In this document: positions 23,188 to 33,610 of the stretch, piece after piece
Position numbering within the stretch: position 1 is the stretch's first letter
How the letters are laid out: every line of letters starts with the position of its first letter
Source: Heterotrichella gracilis
Lineage: Eukaryota > Sar > Xanthophyceae > Tribonematales > Xanthonemataceae
Length of the DNA stretch: 64,000 nt
NCBI GenBank assembly: GCA_032358255.1
Contig: JAULBX010027274.1
Coordinates: forward strand, 154,506 to 218,505
Direction: 5' to 3'
The notes under the pieces: generated by a model
What the model saw: the letters and a program-made list of their open reading frames with translations, nothing else
What the model was told of the DNA's origin: nothing
Databases searched by the model: none
Position numbers and translations under genes: made by a program

Positions 23188-23596
23188 ATGTGCAGTGTTG
23201 AACATGACAATTCTTGACTTGTGTACATTCAATATTTTGCAGTGATTTGGCTGTCGTTACCGCCAAGGACCGCAACAAGTTGGAATTCAATGAAGACATT
23301 AGTTGATGGTACATGTGTTGCCTGCCGCACGGCTGACGCTATTGTGGGCTAGTTGTCTCCTGCAAAGCAGAGTGGGAGTCAGACGATCAGCACCAGTCAG
23401 GAGAGAGGCATTTTGGCACCAAAAGCGAACCCCACCTTAGCACATGCCACAAATTGCCATGCTGCACGTCCCGCGCCACCTGAAAGGCTCCAAACAGCAT
23501 GTGCACATCACCCAGCTTGTGACCCACCACGCCTAGCTAGCCTCGTGCCACAGCGGCAAGTGCACCCCACCCACCATTTCATCACCAATCCCCTTT

Positions 23597-23648
23597 CATG
23601 TGCAGCATGGGCAACCACCGTAGGCTCGCTGGCCGATGCAGCATGCGC
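23597..23648 (-). repeat. copy of the end of the Mpv17 last exon
   Basis: About 50 bp matching GCATCGGCCAGCGAGCCT through GCACATGAAAGG recur below the stop codon on the minus strand. The GCACATGAAAGGG block itself occurs three times between 23590 and 23735. Confidence 0.8.
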
Positions 23649-23673
23649 ACCCCACCCACCATTGCGCCACCAT

Positions 23674-26370
23674 TCACCCTTTCATGTGCACCCCACCTCC
23701 CATTGCGTCGCCACTCACCCTTTCATGTGCAGCATAGGCCACCACCGCAGGCTCGCTGGCCGATGCAGCGTGTGCCACCAGCCCGGCAGGCTGCAGCTCC
23801 TGAAGGGCCTCCTTTGCGCTGCGCACCCGCTGGTCAAAGCCAGTCTGCATGGTGCTCAGCACAACGCACCAGGCGAAGGACAGGCCAGCCACTGCAACAG
23901 GCACACAGGAGGCAGGCTTAGGGTTGGAAAGCGTGTCTAGGGTTTGGGGTTGGGGACCCTAAACCCTAAACGGCTCTTGGAGCACCTCCTTGGCGCTGCG
24001 CACACGCTGGTCAAAGCCAATCTGCACGGAGCCCAGCACATGGGGTTGCCTGTCCTTTGCCTGGGCCTGCCACTGCAACAAGTGCTCAGCGACTTAGGGT
24101 TCAGGGTTGGAGAGTGCCTGCAGGGTGGGGTGGAGCAACGCGCCCAACCTCTTTCACATCCAGAGCAACCTGAACTGCTGCACCAAGGAGAAGAGAATGA
24201 CCAAGCGCTGCTTCACGGCAATGGCCCGGGCTGGTGAAGGTGATTATAACCCAATGCAAGAAAGGGATATGCTATGCCTGGGTTCGTGTCCCTTCGACAA
24301 CGTCAAGTGCATACACGGCATCCCCGTGCCACCACAACCATACCCGCACCACCACGATCACCAGCCTGTTGACATTAAGCTGGTGGGTGCTGTGTCATAT
24401 GCATGCATTGCTTCCAACACCATGCATTGGTGCATCACCAGCCCACCACAAGCCCGTTGCATGCACCAAATGGCACCCGCAGATGCCGCGGCTTGGGTGT
24501 GGAGTTGACCAGCTGAACCCTACACCCTAATACCTAAATCTTATATTCTGCTCTGGCTGAAATATGGGACACCATAGCATGCACATGCGGACACCCCTAG
24601 CCCAGCAGGAGCTGGGTGGCACTGCTCCTAAGCCCAAAAACTTGCGGGATTAGGGTTTCGGGTAAGGGATTACAGTTTACAAATTTAGGGTTAGAAAATA
24701 GGGTTTAGGGTGTGGAGCAATCAATTACCCCAGCCCACCCACCGAATGGCACCCGCAGGTGCAGCGGCATGAAGGTGAAGTTGAGCAGCTGAACCCTAAA
24801 CCTTGAACCCTAAATCCTGATTCTGCTCCGGTTGCAATGGACGCGCCATAGCATGCACATATGGACACCGTTGGCCCAGCAGGAGCTGGGCACAGACCCT
24901 AAACCTACATTAACAAGGTATGGTCTTAGGTTCGCATTTAGGGTTTAGAGGTTTAGGGTCGGTCACTGTTACCCCAGCCCACCCACCGAATGGCACCCGC
25001 AGATGCAGCGGCATGAAGGTGAAGTTGATGAGCTGACCCGGCACCCACAACATCCACATTGCCTTGTTGCACTCGAAGAATTCCGACTTGTAGCGCTGCA
25101 GGCCGTCCATCAGCGCTCGGCCCTCCACCCAGGCCTTGGTCATGTAGAAGCAGGGGTAGTACATGAACGGGTTGCTGCAGGGGGTGCAATAGGGCAGCGC
25201 TGTCAAAAACGAGGATTTGAGGTAACTTTGGTGTTCCATTTTAGGGTTAAAGGGAGTGCAGCGAGCAGCGGGCAGTGTGAAGACCATTTAGGGTTTAGCT
25301 ATCGGTAAAAATCAACAAAACCCTAAAAACCTGCACTGCCTCAGTTTAGGTTTGACACTGGCTGAGCGCCATGTCCAGAACCACGTATGCCATAGCAGTT
25401 TCACAAATTAACCCTGAGCAAGATCACCCCAAAACCCTCCATTGCAACAGTAAAAAGGTTGGACACTTACTGTTGCCTCATGTCCAGCGCCGTGTATGCC
25501 AATGGCAGCCCCTAAAACCCTAAACCCTACACTAGATCACCCTAAAACCCTCCATCGCAACAGTTCAAGGTTGGACACTTACTGTAGCCCCATGTCGATG
25601 GCCGTGTATGCCAGTGGCAGCCCCCGCTTGCCCACAACCCGCGTCAGTGCGGGTGCCCATCTGGGGAACTGCTGTGCGTACAGCCAGTACTGGAAGCCCC
25701 CCAGGTATGTGAAGCCAAAGGTTGTGAACACAGCGTGCTTGCTCCAGTCCATGTGCTCCCGCTTCTCAACCACCTGTCAACAGATAACCAACCAGGTTTA
25801 CATTTTGGTCAGAAAGTGTGGGATCACACCTGCCATTCACATGGTGATCCGCTCAGCAGGTGCACACAACACCACTGTGAGAGTTGGCGTTGAGGACTGC
25901 TAGTTCCAGTGGTGGGAAGCCTTGGCTTGGTGCATAGCCTTGGTACAGTAAGTACCTCAGCAGTGCACAGGTGCCAGGTGCGAATGGCTACAGTTGGGAT
26001 TTGTTCCCACATGTGCCAACTGTGCAGTGCTGTACAGGGAGTCTGGTGGACGTGCAGGGCAATTGAATTGGCGCGGTGGTGATGCTACTCAGGTTTCCCA
26101 GTGTGTGAATACAGTCTCACCTTTTGGGCTACCGTATCTGCCGCACTTGTCTTGACGCCTGTGGTGATCACAGCAGTGGCAAAGGGGCTCTTCTCTGCTG
26201 TCTTGTTGTACCTGGTGTGGTCAGAAGGTAGCGAGGTTACACCATGTACCAGACAGCCTATATTACACTAGGGAAGGAAAATTTGAGAGGCAAGGAGCAG
26301 CCACCTACCAGGTAGCAACACCAGTGACGGGGGACAGCAACACCTTGCCATATCTGGCGATGTTAGTCAT
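23674..26370 (-). CDS. Mpv17/PMP22-family membrane protein
   Basis: Five exons chain in phase to 249 residues: 26309-26370, 26120-26211 (boundary uncertain by one base), 25583-25773, 24987-25174 and 23674-23891. The family layout is complete. It has an N-terminal WYNKTAEKSPFATAVITT with a following GD-like AADTVAQ, then FTTFGFTYLGGFQYWLY, the HNPFMYYPCFY.TK segment, and the signature MWMLWVPGQLINFTFMPLHLR, ending in a last helix, FAWCVVLSTM. Four hydrophobic segments are visible. Family members are integral proteins of the inner mitochondrial, peroxisomal or plastid membrane, thought to form channels. Compartment cannot be told here. The tail after residue 200 is Ala/Ser-rich and not conserved, and its end has been altered by short tandem duplication, so the stop is less sure than the core. 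Confidence 0.85.
23978..24080 (-). repeat. upstream copy of the start of the Mpv17 last exon
   Basis: GCAGATTGGCTTTGACCAGC and its surroundings repeat the start of the exon at 23674-23891, at about 85% identity by eye. The copy ends in a CCCTAAACCCTAAA tract (about 23956-23972). Confidence 0.8.
24430..24960 (-). repeat. tandem copies of the Mpv17 exon-4 end with flanking intron
   Basis: Two units of roughly 240-300 bp each contain a match to the exon-4 end (ATGGCACCCGCAGGTGCAGC type, near 24450 and 24755), a CCCTAAA tract, the block CATAGCATGCACAT and CCCAGCAGGAGCTGGG. A third, authentic, version is the real exon and donor at 24987. Confidence 0.85.
25363..25510 (-). repeat. two copies of the Mpv17 exon-3 end
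   Basis: Segments near 25370 and 25480 repeat the exon end and donor at 25583 (CCATGTC..CGTGTATGCC on the plus strand). TAAACCCT motifs lie in the spacers. Confidence 0.75.
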
Positions 26371-27261
26371 CCTCGTGCGATCTTGAAAAACGTGAAGGCC
26401 AAAGGATATCAGTTTGCTGGCGAGGAATGGTATATGTGCGCAACAAGCTTTGAAACTCGAACAGGCTCTACAGGCAGCTGCCAGTGGTGCAAACCGACTC
26501 TGGCATGGGACAGGGCGCACAGGGTATAACATGCAAGAGGTTTCAAAGTGGTGGGCACTGCCCAAAGCTCAAATGTTTCAACCAAGCAGAGGAATATTTG
26601 CCGTGAAATTTCTATTCATACCTGTGCACTTGGCGCCGCTGCAGTTCGTGGACTCGACGACCAAGGTCACGCCAACCCTGGCTTTGAACGGTGTGCGTTA
26701 AGACTTAGCCCTAAATGGTCTGGTGGTCAATGCCCACAAGTTGTGCACGGGTCTCCACTAGAAGGTCGTGTCAGAACGTTATTTACCCTTTCCCAAAGCT
26801 GTATATCGACCTGCTGCGAGAACTGGACGGTGCTAGGGTCGATCCAACTCCGAGGATTATTAGTCAGCAATCTGAGCAATAGCAACCCAAGCAAAGAAGT
26901 CGAGGAGGAACGCCAGCAACGCTCACAACAGGTACACGGGACAAAGGACTTTCTAAGCTTTAGACGAAGGGTCAGGGCACGGCTGTGTTCCTGGCTGTCT
27001 TCAGACCATTTCTCTTTGGTGCTTTCGGGGTTTTGGCGGGAAGGATTTAAAGCAGGTATTTCAACCAAGAATAAGTTGGGAAATGATCGGCCATTTTGAG
27101 CATGCATTCACGCATGCATCTTCGACACCAGTAAGTGCCGTACAAGGCACAACAGCCATAAACCCACTTGCAGGAAACCCACTCAGCTACTTCTGCCTGC
27201 GTGCGTCTGGTCTACAGCCATATTCTGGAAACGGATATTGGTGCAGTGAATATGTGATGGC
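26371..27261. promoter_or_regulatory. divergent promoter region (Mpv17 / chlorophyllase)
   Basis: The 891 bp between two outward-facing ATGs carry no conserved protein. Open frames on both strands here look incidental. An in-frame upstream extension of the Mpv17 frame exists but has no conserved sequence. Confidence 0.45.
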
Positions 27262-30200
27262 ATGCCTCTGGCACCTTCACCTTTGCTCGCGGTCATGAAG
27301 CCCCGTCGCCGCACTGGGGCAGTAGCAGCTTCTCTTTTGGCAATATCGTCGTCGTTCATCGCGATACGAAACGCAATGTGTAAGGGTGTGGCAAGCCCTC
27401 CCGCTGAAAGCTACGCACAGCCTGGACCTTTCGAACACGGGACCTGCCATGCAGCCATACACTCCGAGATAAGCTACAGGAACGCCAAGGGCTGTGTTGG
27501 GTTGCAAGACGGTGACAGCACCAAGTTGAAGCTCTCGGTGACGTTTCCGACCAACGCCACCGGTGGAGACGGTGCAGAGCAAGCTGCCAATGGGTTGGGC
27601 CCGCCCTACCCACTTGTTTTGCTGTACAATGGGTTTCAGGTGGGTCCTAGAGACGTGTGTGCCTGGCCACTTTGGTGTGTACTCAGTATTTATTGAATGT
27701 TGTAACTCACAACCTCCAGAACTGTAGGAGCCACAGTGGCATGTTCACCCCATGCTCCGACACTTGTGGCTGAGCACATACAAGGTTACAAACACCATAT
27801 GTCCCTGTAGGCTTGCAAACACAGCCGTCAAGCACAGAGGAGGCCTGAAAGCGGGGAAGCCTATGTATGCGTGCGCTGCTCTCTATTCCAGAACCAGGAA
27901 CTTTTCCTACCCCACCCACACACACACCCCTCCATACACCAGCATGCATGCCTAGTTATGCGCCCAACCCTACACCCTACACCCACACACCATAAACCCC
28001 ACTGTTAGGGTATCCAGCTCTTAACCATGGCTCCCCGCTGGTGTGCAAGTGCGTTCCCCCTGTTGTCCTCTCCCGGAACAAAACGCAAAACCTACGAATG
28101 CTCCCCTGGTCCAAACCCTAAACCCTAAACGCCGCCCCTTGCATGATACCCACAAACGCAACCCTAAGCAGTGGCTCCTCCCCTTTTGCAGATGCGCTCT
28201 TCCTGGTATCAGATGTACGCCACTCGCCTTGCCAGCTGGGGCTTTGTGGTGGTGCAGTACGACCTCCCCTCCACATGGGTCGTCTTCCGTAAAATCATCC
28301 CTGACATTGCAGAGGTAACCCTTGGTTGCACGAGGCGCTTGCTTTACATCGGTCTTGCTAACTAGTCCTCGACTGCCTGGGTTACCTGATATTAAATACG
28401 TCTGCACTACTGGCACCGACTGGATTCAACCTACAGCCTACTTCCGGCAATGAAGTATATTGGGCACTAGGCATACGCGCTGCTATTATGACCGCAGTTG
28501 GAGTTTTGCCTGCAAATTTTGATAGTAACCTCCCCCACCTCCATTACCACAGATAGGATTTTGGGACGACATGCGCGCCTGGCTGCAGCAGCAGAGCAGC
28601 AGCCCTGGCAGCCAGCTGTATGGCAAGGTGGACCTGGGCAGGGTGGGGGTGGCGGGGCACAGCAGGGGGGGCAAGCTGGCGGGGCTCATGTATGCAGGTG
28701 GGGCGCCATGTAAATCTCAGGATCGGCATCATTAAATTACGTTTCTCAAAATCAGTCCCGCTGTTCCACACGTCCACTGTCAACAATATATAAACAACAG
28801 AAGCACAGCTTAGTTTAAATTTCTTGCAGACCACCCCAAGAAGATATAATTTTCCAATCCCCGCAGGCCATCCCAAGGAGATACAGGCCGCTTACCTGAT
28901 TGACCCCGTGGATAGCGATGGCAAGTACGCGCCAGAGAGCATCCAGCGCCCAAGTGCGGTGCGCGCGCTGCGTGAGGCAGGCAGGGTATTTGGGCTATCA
29001 GGGGCGGGTGTGACAGGCAGCTGCAATCCAGATGGGGGGAACTGGAAGGTGCGTGTGAGCAGATTTCCATCTAGATATGCTGTTGGAAATCATAGGAGAA
29101 TTAACCACCCAATAACCACCCAATCTACAACAGTTGATTTCATCCCTGCACATTTTGTAAGATACGAGGATATCATGGTTGCACGCCATGGAACTGCGAT
29201 ATGGTAGGCTTATATGTGGTGCTCATTTTCCAACCGGCTTGTATCTGGTGCTCATTCATTGAGATGAGAGTATGCTTTCTTACCAGAATTGCTTTTATGA
29301 AGATGTATTACCATGCATTGCCTGACCCTGGGTCCCCACGCGCATGCACAGGAGTTTTGGAAAGCCGCGCCACCTGGCAGCTGGTTGGAAGAGATCCCTC
29401 AGTCGGGACATGCGCAGTTTGAGGATGCAGGGGTTCTGAATGGCCCGATGAATGCGCTGTGCCACAAGGGGAGCAACACAAACCAGGTGCGCTGGGCTGG
29501 AAAGGTTTAGGGCTTGAGTGATTGAATGGCATGATGAAGCGCTGTGCCACAAGGGGAGCAACACAAACCAGGTGCGCAGGGCTTTAAGGGTTTAGGGTTT
29601 GGGTCTTAAAAGTGGTTGATTGGCGTGGTGAATGGCCTGTGCCACACGGGGAGTCCCTTGATCTGGCGCAGCATTGGTGTGTGATGAAATGTGATTGTCA
29701 CCTCAATCTTGGCGCAAGTGATGATTTTGACCACTGCACGCCTCATACTAGGTGCTGGCGTGGCCAAAATTGTCATCAATTTGATGACATTATGAGAGTT
29801 ACAGCACAAGTCCTCATTATCCCATGCTGAAATTGCGCACTATGCAGGCAACCATGGAGCTTGCGGCGGCCCCCCTGGTGGCATGGATGCAGCAGCACCT
29901 GCGCTTCGCATCACCACTGGGTGACACCGCAGCGCACGCGCTTGCCATGTTGTCAGACGACGGGGCCGGCCCAGCGGGCCAAAACGGCGCGTCAGCGAAC
30001 GGCGCCAGCGTGGCACGTGCGCTTGCCACGTCAGCAGGCAACGGTGCCACATCAGCGAGCGACAGCGTTGCTGAGTCAACAGGCGACAATGGCGCGCCAG
30101 CTGGCGACAATGGCAATGGGGCGTCAGCAGGTGACCATGCCAGCTCAGCAGGTGACATCAGTGCCAGCTCAGCAGGCGACAGGCGCCTGGCTGCCTTCTT

Positions 30201-30318
30201 CAACTGGGTGCGGGCGCAGGAGGGCGAGGGTTCTATCTCCTTTTCGGTGAAGCAGGCACCCGAACCGGTGGCCAAGGAGGGGCAGCGCAAGAGGGAGACG
30301 GCAATGGCGGCAGCTTAA
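27262..30318 (+). CDS. CLH: chlorophyllase
   Basis: Six exons (27262-27639, 28192-28314, 28553-28697, 28867-29048, 29352-29486, 29848-30318) give 477 residues. The enzyme removes phytol from chlorophyll to give chlorophyllide. It is an alpha/beta hydrolase. The oxyanion-strand region is YPLVLLYNGFQ, then WGFVVVQYDLP. The nucleophile elbow is GHSRGGK, the chlorophyllase form of GXSXG. YLIDPVDSDG supplies the candidate acid and SGHAQFED the candidate histidine. The N-terminus is basic (MKPRRR from codon 12) followed by a hydrophobic stretch, so it may be a signal or transit peptide. The ATG at 27295 is an alternative start. The last exon inserts about 100 residues of Ala/Ser/Gly/Asp repeats (SAGD, NGAS) ahead of the final helix FFNWVRAQ. 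At 477 residues it is much longer than plant chlorophyllases (about 320). Confidence 0.9.
28820..28851 (+). repeat. short copy of the start of chlorophyllase exon 4
   Basis: TTGCAG and then CCACCCCAAGAAGATATA mimic the acceptor and first bases of the exon at 28867 (CCATCCCAAGGAGATACA), 30-40 bp upstream. Confidence 0.65.
29524..29665 (+). repeat. two downstream copies of the chlorophyllase exon-5 end
   Basis: Units start at 29438 (in the exon), 29524 and 29618, with a period of 86-94 bp. The first copy retains GCTGTGCCACAAGGGGAGC, CAAACCAG and a GTGCGC donor. The second has lost its donor. TTTAGGG motifs lie between them (about 29507 and 29588). Confidence 0.88.
29960..30185 (+). repeat. degenerate trinucleotide-rich repeat encoding SAGD/NGAS units
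   Basis: The coding repeats are irregular 9-24 bp units around GGCGACA and TCAGCAGG. They expand a linker inside the chlorophyllase last exon without breaking the frame. Confidence 0.75.
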
Positions 30319-30382
30319 GAGGCCAAAGCCAGGTTCTAGAATATCGTCAACAGGGCCAAGAACAGTTTTGGGAGGTACTAGG

Positions 30383-30545
30383 ACAATTACAGTATGATAC
30401 AACAGGTCACCAGTAGTAGGTGATGTTGTATCATACTGTAATTGTATCAATAAGTCAAGTTACCCCACCTATTAACTTGGGTAACTTGACTTATTTCTAT
30501 TTCGGTGAAGCAGGCAATAGAAATAGAAACCTGTAAGGTACAGGT
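30383..30545. repeat. four consecutive hairpins downstream of chlorophyllase
   Basis: Four inverted repeats follow each other within 163 bp. Arms are 30383-30403/30425-30445 (21 bp, perfect, further inner pairing), 30449-30465/30479-30495 (17 bp, perfect, 13-base loop), 30497-30503/30520-30526 (7 bp) and 30529-30535/30539-30545 (7 bp, 3-base loop). TGTAA occurs in the right arm of the first hairpin (about 30438) and in the left arm of the last (about 30532), so the set probably lies in or at the end of the chlorophyllase 3' UTR. Confidence 0.85.
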
Positions 30546-31744
30546 TCTATCGTTAACAGTTTTGTGGGATACTAGGGCGATGATAGTACGGTAGAACAGG
30601 TCAGCAGCAGTTGGTGAGAGATGGTTTTTCGTAAGGTGTTGTGCCCCATGCAGCAGCTGCTATGTCAGATGCATGGCAAATGCTCTTCTTGTTTTGGCGA
30701 ACAAGTCTTAGGGTTTTTCATTGTTGACCCAATGTTGTGAATAACAAATTTATTGCAAATGGATTGTAGTGTAATAGGCCACCTGTTCTGTGTGAAATCG
30801 TTGAACAGCATGGAATGGGGTGGCTATGCATTGTTGCTATGCTGCCCTTGGCGTTGCAACCCCGGGTGTATTTTTCTTTGGCATGTAGTCATGTGAACAA
30901 CTACTTGCAAGTGTCTGACCATACATGCTTAGTATACTGCGTCTCAGACTGGACTGGGCCACGAGTGCTACCAGGCTGGTTTGAAGTCACGTGCGATACA
31001 GTATCGCATTTCACAGTACTGCAATTCATTGAATCAAGATCATTGGATCAGATCAATGATGTTTGTCTGCCCATGTGTACACATGTAAATTCGGATACAT
31101 TTGAAATAACGTATTTCATTGAACGCTATTTACTGTGTCCGTATGTACGTATTAGGAGTCAGCACTCAGCACGCAGGCTGCAACGCCGCTTGCCTTGTCT
31201 GACACTGTCAGTGACTTCTGGCCCACATGCCGGTCAATGTCACATAGTGCTGCAGCAAGGGAACAGATCCCGCAAAGACGCATATCATACTATTAAAAAT
31301 TTGAGCGCTTCCAGCAGTGGAACTGGCAGTTATGCGCCGCATTTCGATACTTGTTGCCGCACTAGGCGCATCCCGAATGCCGCCAATGTCTCATGATCAC
31401 ATTGATGTCCACCTTCTCGAGCCGCCTAACAGACCACAGCTGTAGCATGGTTGCCGCCACGCAGATGATTCAGAAGATGGAATAACTAGTGCATATTCAC
31501 CACGGCTGAGGGCAACAGCCCATGCAAGAAAGCAGCGTCAAAATTAGGCGTTAGCAATTTATCAACTTAATTGTTGCGCAACTTTTTGAACAAAACATGT
31601 GGGAACCTAGGCTCACTACAGCTTCGAACGTGATGTACCACACGATTGGGGGCTGGGACATGATCACATTGCTTCAGAGACCATAAAGTTCCTGGCGGTA
31701 CGCACAAAATAGAATAACAAAATGAAAACAACTGGACACAATCA
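30546..31744. other. convergent intergenic region
   Basis: Lies between the 3' ends of chlorophyllase and the minus-strand gene at 31745. A diverged second copy of the 30329-30432 sequence covers about 30540-30635 (CAGGTTCTA, CAACAGTTTTG, GTACTAGG). Otherwise I see nothing with coding or structural character. Confidence 0.5.
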
Positions 31745-33150
31745 TCAGGAAGATTGCTCCCCATCGCTCGCTGACTCATCCCCGCCATACGCCCCCAGCA
31801 ACCCCAGCAGCGCATTGCCTCCCCCATCCTCTCCATCACTCCCCTCCCCTTGCCCCGAGGACCCTGCCGCACCCACATCGCCAACCCCTTCCTTCCCACC
31901 TAATGCGCCCCCCTGCGCCACCACCCGTTGCCGCTTTGCCGGCGGCCGCTGCCCCTCCCCGCCTTTACTCCCTTCCCCCCCTTGTGCGTCCCACCCTTGT
32001 GAGCTGCTCGCTGCTGACCCCCTGGCCGCCCCGCCAGCCGCGGGTTTCACCACCACCGCTGGCTTCACCCCACCCACCTTCCCCCGGGGCCGGGCCACTA
32101 TAGTAGGCTTGGGGAGCAGGCTGGGCTTGTCCCGCTTCGCGATCTTCGGCAGCTCCGGGATCGAGGCCCCGCCATCGAGCCCCGACTCGGATTTTGCGCG
32201 CATTACCGCAAACCGTGATCGCTCACTGTCCCGCAGCTCCATCTCCGCATGTCGCTTCCTTTCCTCCTCGTCCCGTAGGTATAATAGGTCCCCCTTGTCG
32301 AAGGCGCCCCGCCCAAATAGCCAGCCCACCTGGGGAGGGGTTGGTGGTGGTGGTGGTGTGTGGGGGAGAGAGGGTGGTGCGATGTGATCCAGGGAAGGGG
32401 GATAGGGGAGATGTGTGGGTGGTGCGGTATGATGGCAGTTTTGTCCAGGGGGCCGTGTGGCATATCCCAGGTTGCCGCAACACTGCAGGAGGTTGTGGAT
32501 ATGCGCAGAAACCACCGCCTCATACATGGGCGACTGCCCCAAATGCAATGCACAATGGAAGAAAGGATAATGAGTTAAATGGCCCAAAGCCGTGGCTATC
32601 TTTGGGTAGAGTACGCACAGTAGCAATCGCCCTACTAGGGTGTAAACCACACCTGGCTTTGCTGCGCGTCCTCTATGTCCTGCACTTGGCGCATGTAGTC
32701 AGCGTCTTGCTGCCCATCCTCGGACAGGAAGTCGAATGTTCGGTACTTGTTTGGGTCTGGGGCGCGCAGGCTGCCAGGCTTGGGCTTGGCCTTGCCCAAG
32801 CGGTTGATGCCCTGTATGAGGTGGGGCGTGGAACCAATTCAGAAAACACGCAAGACTGGCTTGTGCCATACTTACCAACAAAATATGTAAGGGCTTCATA
32901 GGATTCACTGCTCCAAGTTCAGCTGCAACAAAGGCGTGAGTTTCAAGCTTGACCCAAATAGCCATGTGCATGCATATACATACTGGGCTGCATGCACAAG
33001 GACCCGTCTGTCAGACGCACATACTCACCGCCATGGAAGTGTTCCTCTAGCTCCAGGTGTAACTTTTCAGAGCAGCAGAGCCAAGCCCACTTCACCTCCT
33101 CAGGCTCCCTATGTAGTGCTGGTTTGGCTTCCCTCCTTGCTGTCACTCTT
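31745..33150 (-). CDS. unidentified nuclear-type protein with acidic C-terminus (5' end open)
   Basis: Exons 32876-32922, 32653-32811 and 31745-32329 chain in phase, preceded by one that ends at 33029 and starts near 33110-33150. The N-terminal part reads KWAWLCCSEKLHLELEEHFH, then GINRLGKAKPKPGSLRAPD and NKYRTFDFLSEDGQQDADYM. A charged helix follows (LRDEEERKRHAEMELRDSER). Next comes a basic, Pro/Lys-rich stretch with a nuclear-localisation-like PPAKRQRV, and last a Gly/Glu/Asp/Ser tail ending LLGAYGGDESASDGEQSS. Short 'LLGAYxSD' tails recur in splicing-associated proteins such as YJU2/CCDC94, but the body does not match that family. I cannot name it. No initiating ATG was found in the first exon. 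Confidence 0.6.
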
Positions 33151-33610
33151 TGTCACTCTGGCTGAGTCCACAGCTACGCCATCCTTTGCAATATCCGCTG
33201 CATTTTAGACTGAACGAGTCTAAACGAACCTCTCTACGGCAGTGGTTTTGGTTTGGCAGTAACCAAAATGCATGCATGTGCCACCAAGTTGAAAGATGCA
33301 TGCACACCAACAACTACTCTCTTAATGTCTTGCTGGCTATAGCTGGAAAAATCTAGTTGGCCGTTTGTATGTTAAGACAAGAAACAGTTCTTCAGTTGCG
33401 GTTAAGTCGTATTGATACCACAGTGGTACATGCACGGCGATAAATATGGCGCCAAATATTCACTGCCACTAGCCAAGCATATATACCTGTCGTCTGCTAA
33501 GGTGCATGCAGACCTTGTTTTCAACCGATATTGCGGTCGTTCTCAGCATTCATTTCAACAGCTACAGGTTGTACTATTGCGCGGGTTGTACATCTCATCT
33601 TGTGTGTCCA

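Noticed and set aside
23243-23306. Second exon of the epimerase fragment (TAKDRNKLEFNEDIS and a stop)
   Set aside because: The only nearby donor (GTGGCA at 23179) leaves the wrong phase, and the peptide has no counterpart in the family.
26548-27107. Open frames on both strands between Mpv17 and chlorophyllase
   Set aside because: The composition is not protein-like and nothing is conserved. The interval is better read as a divergent promoter region.
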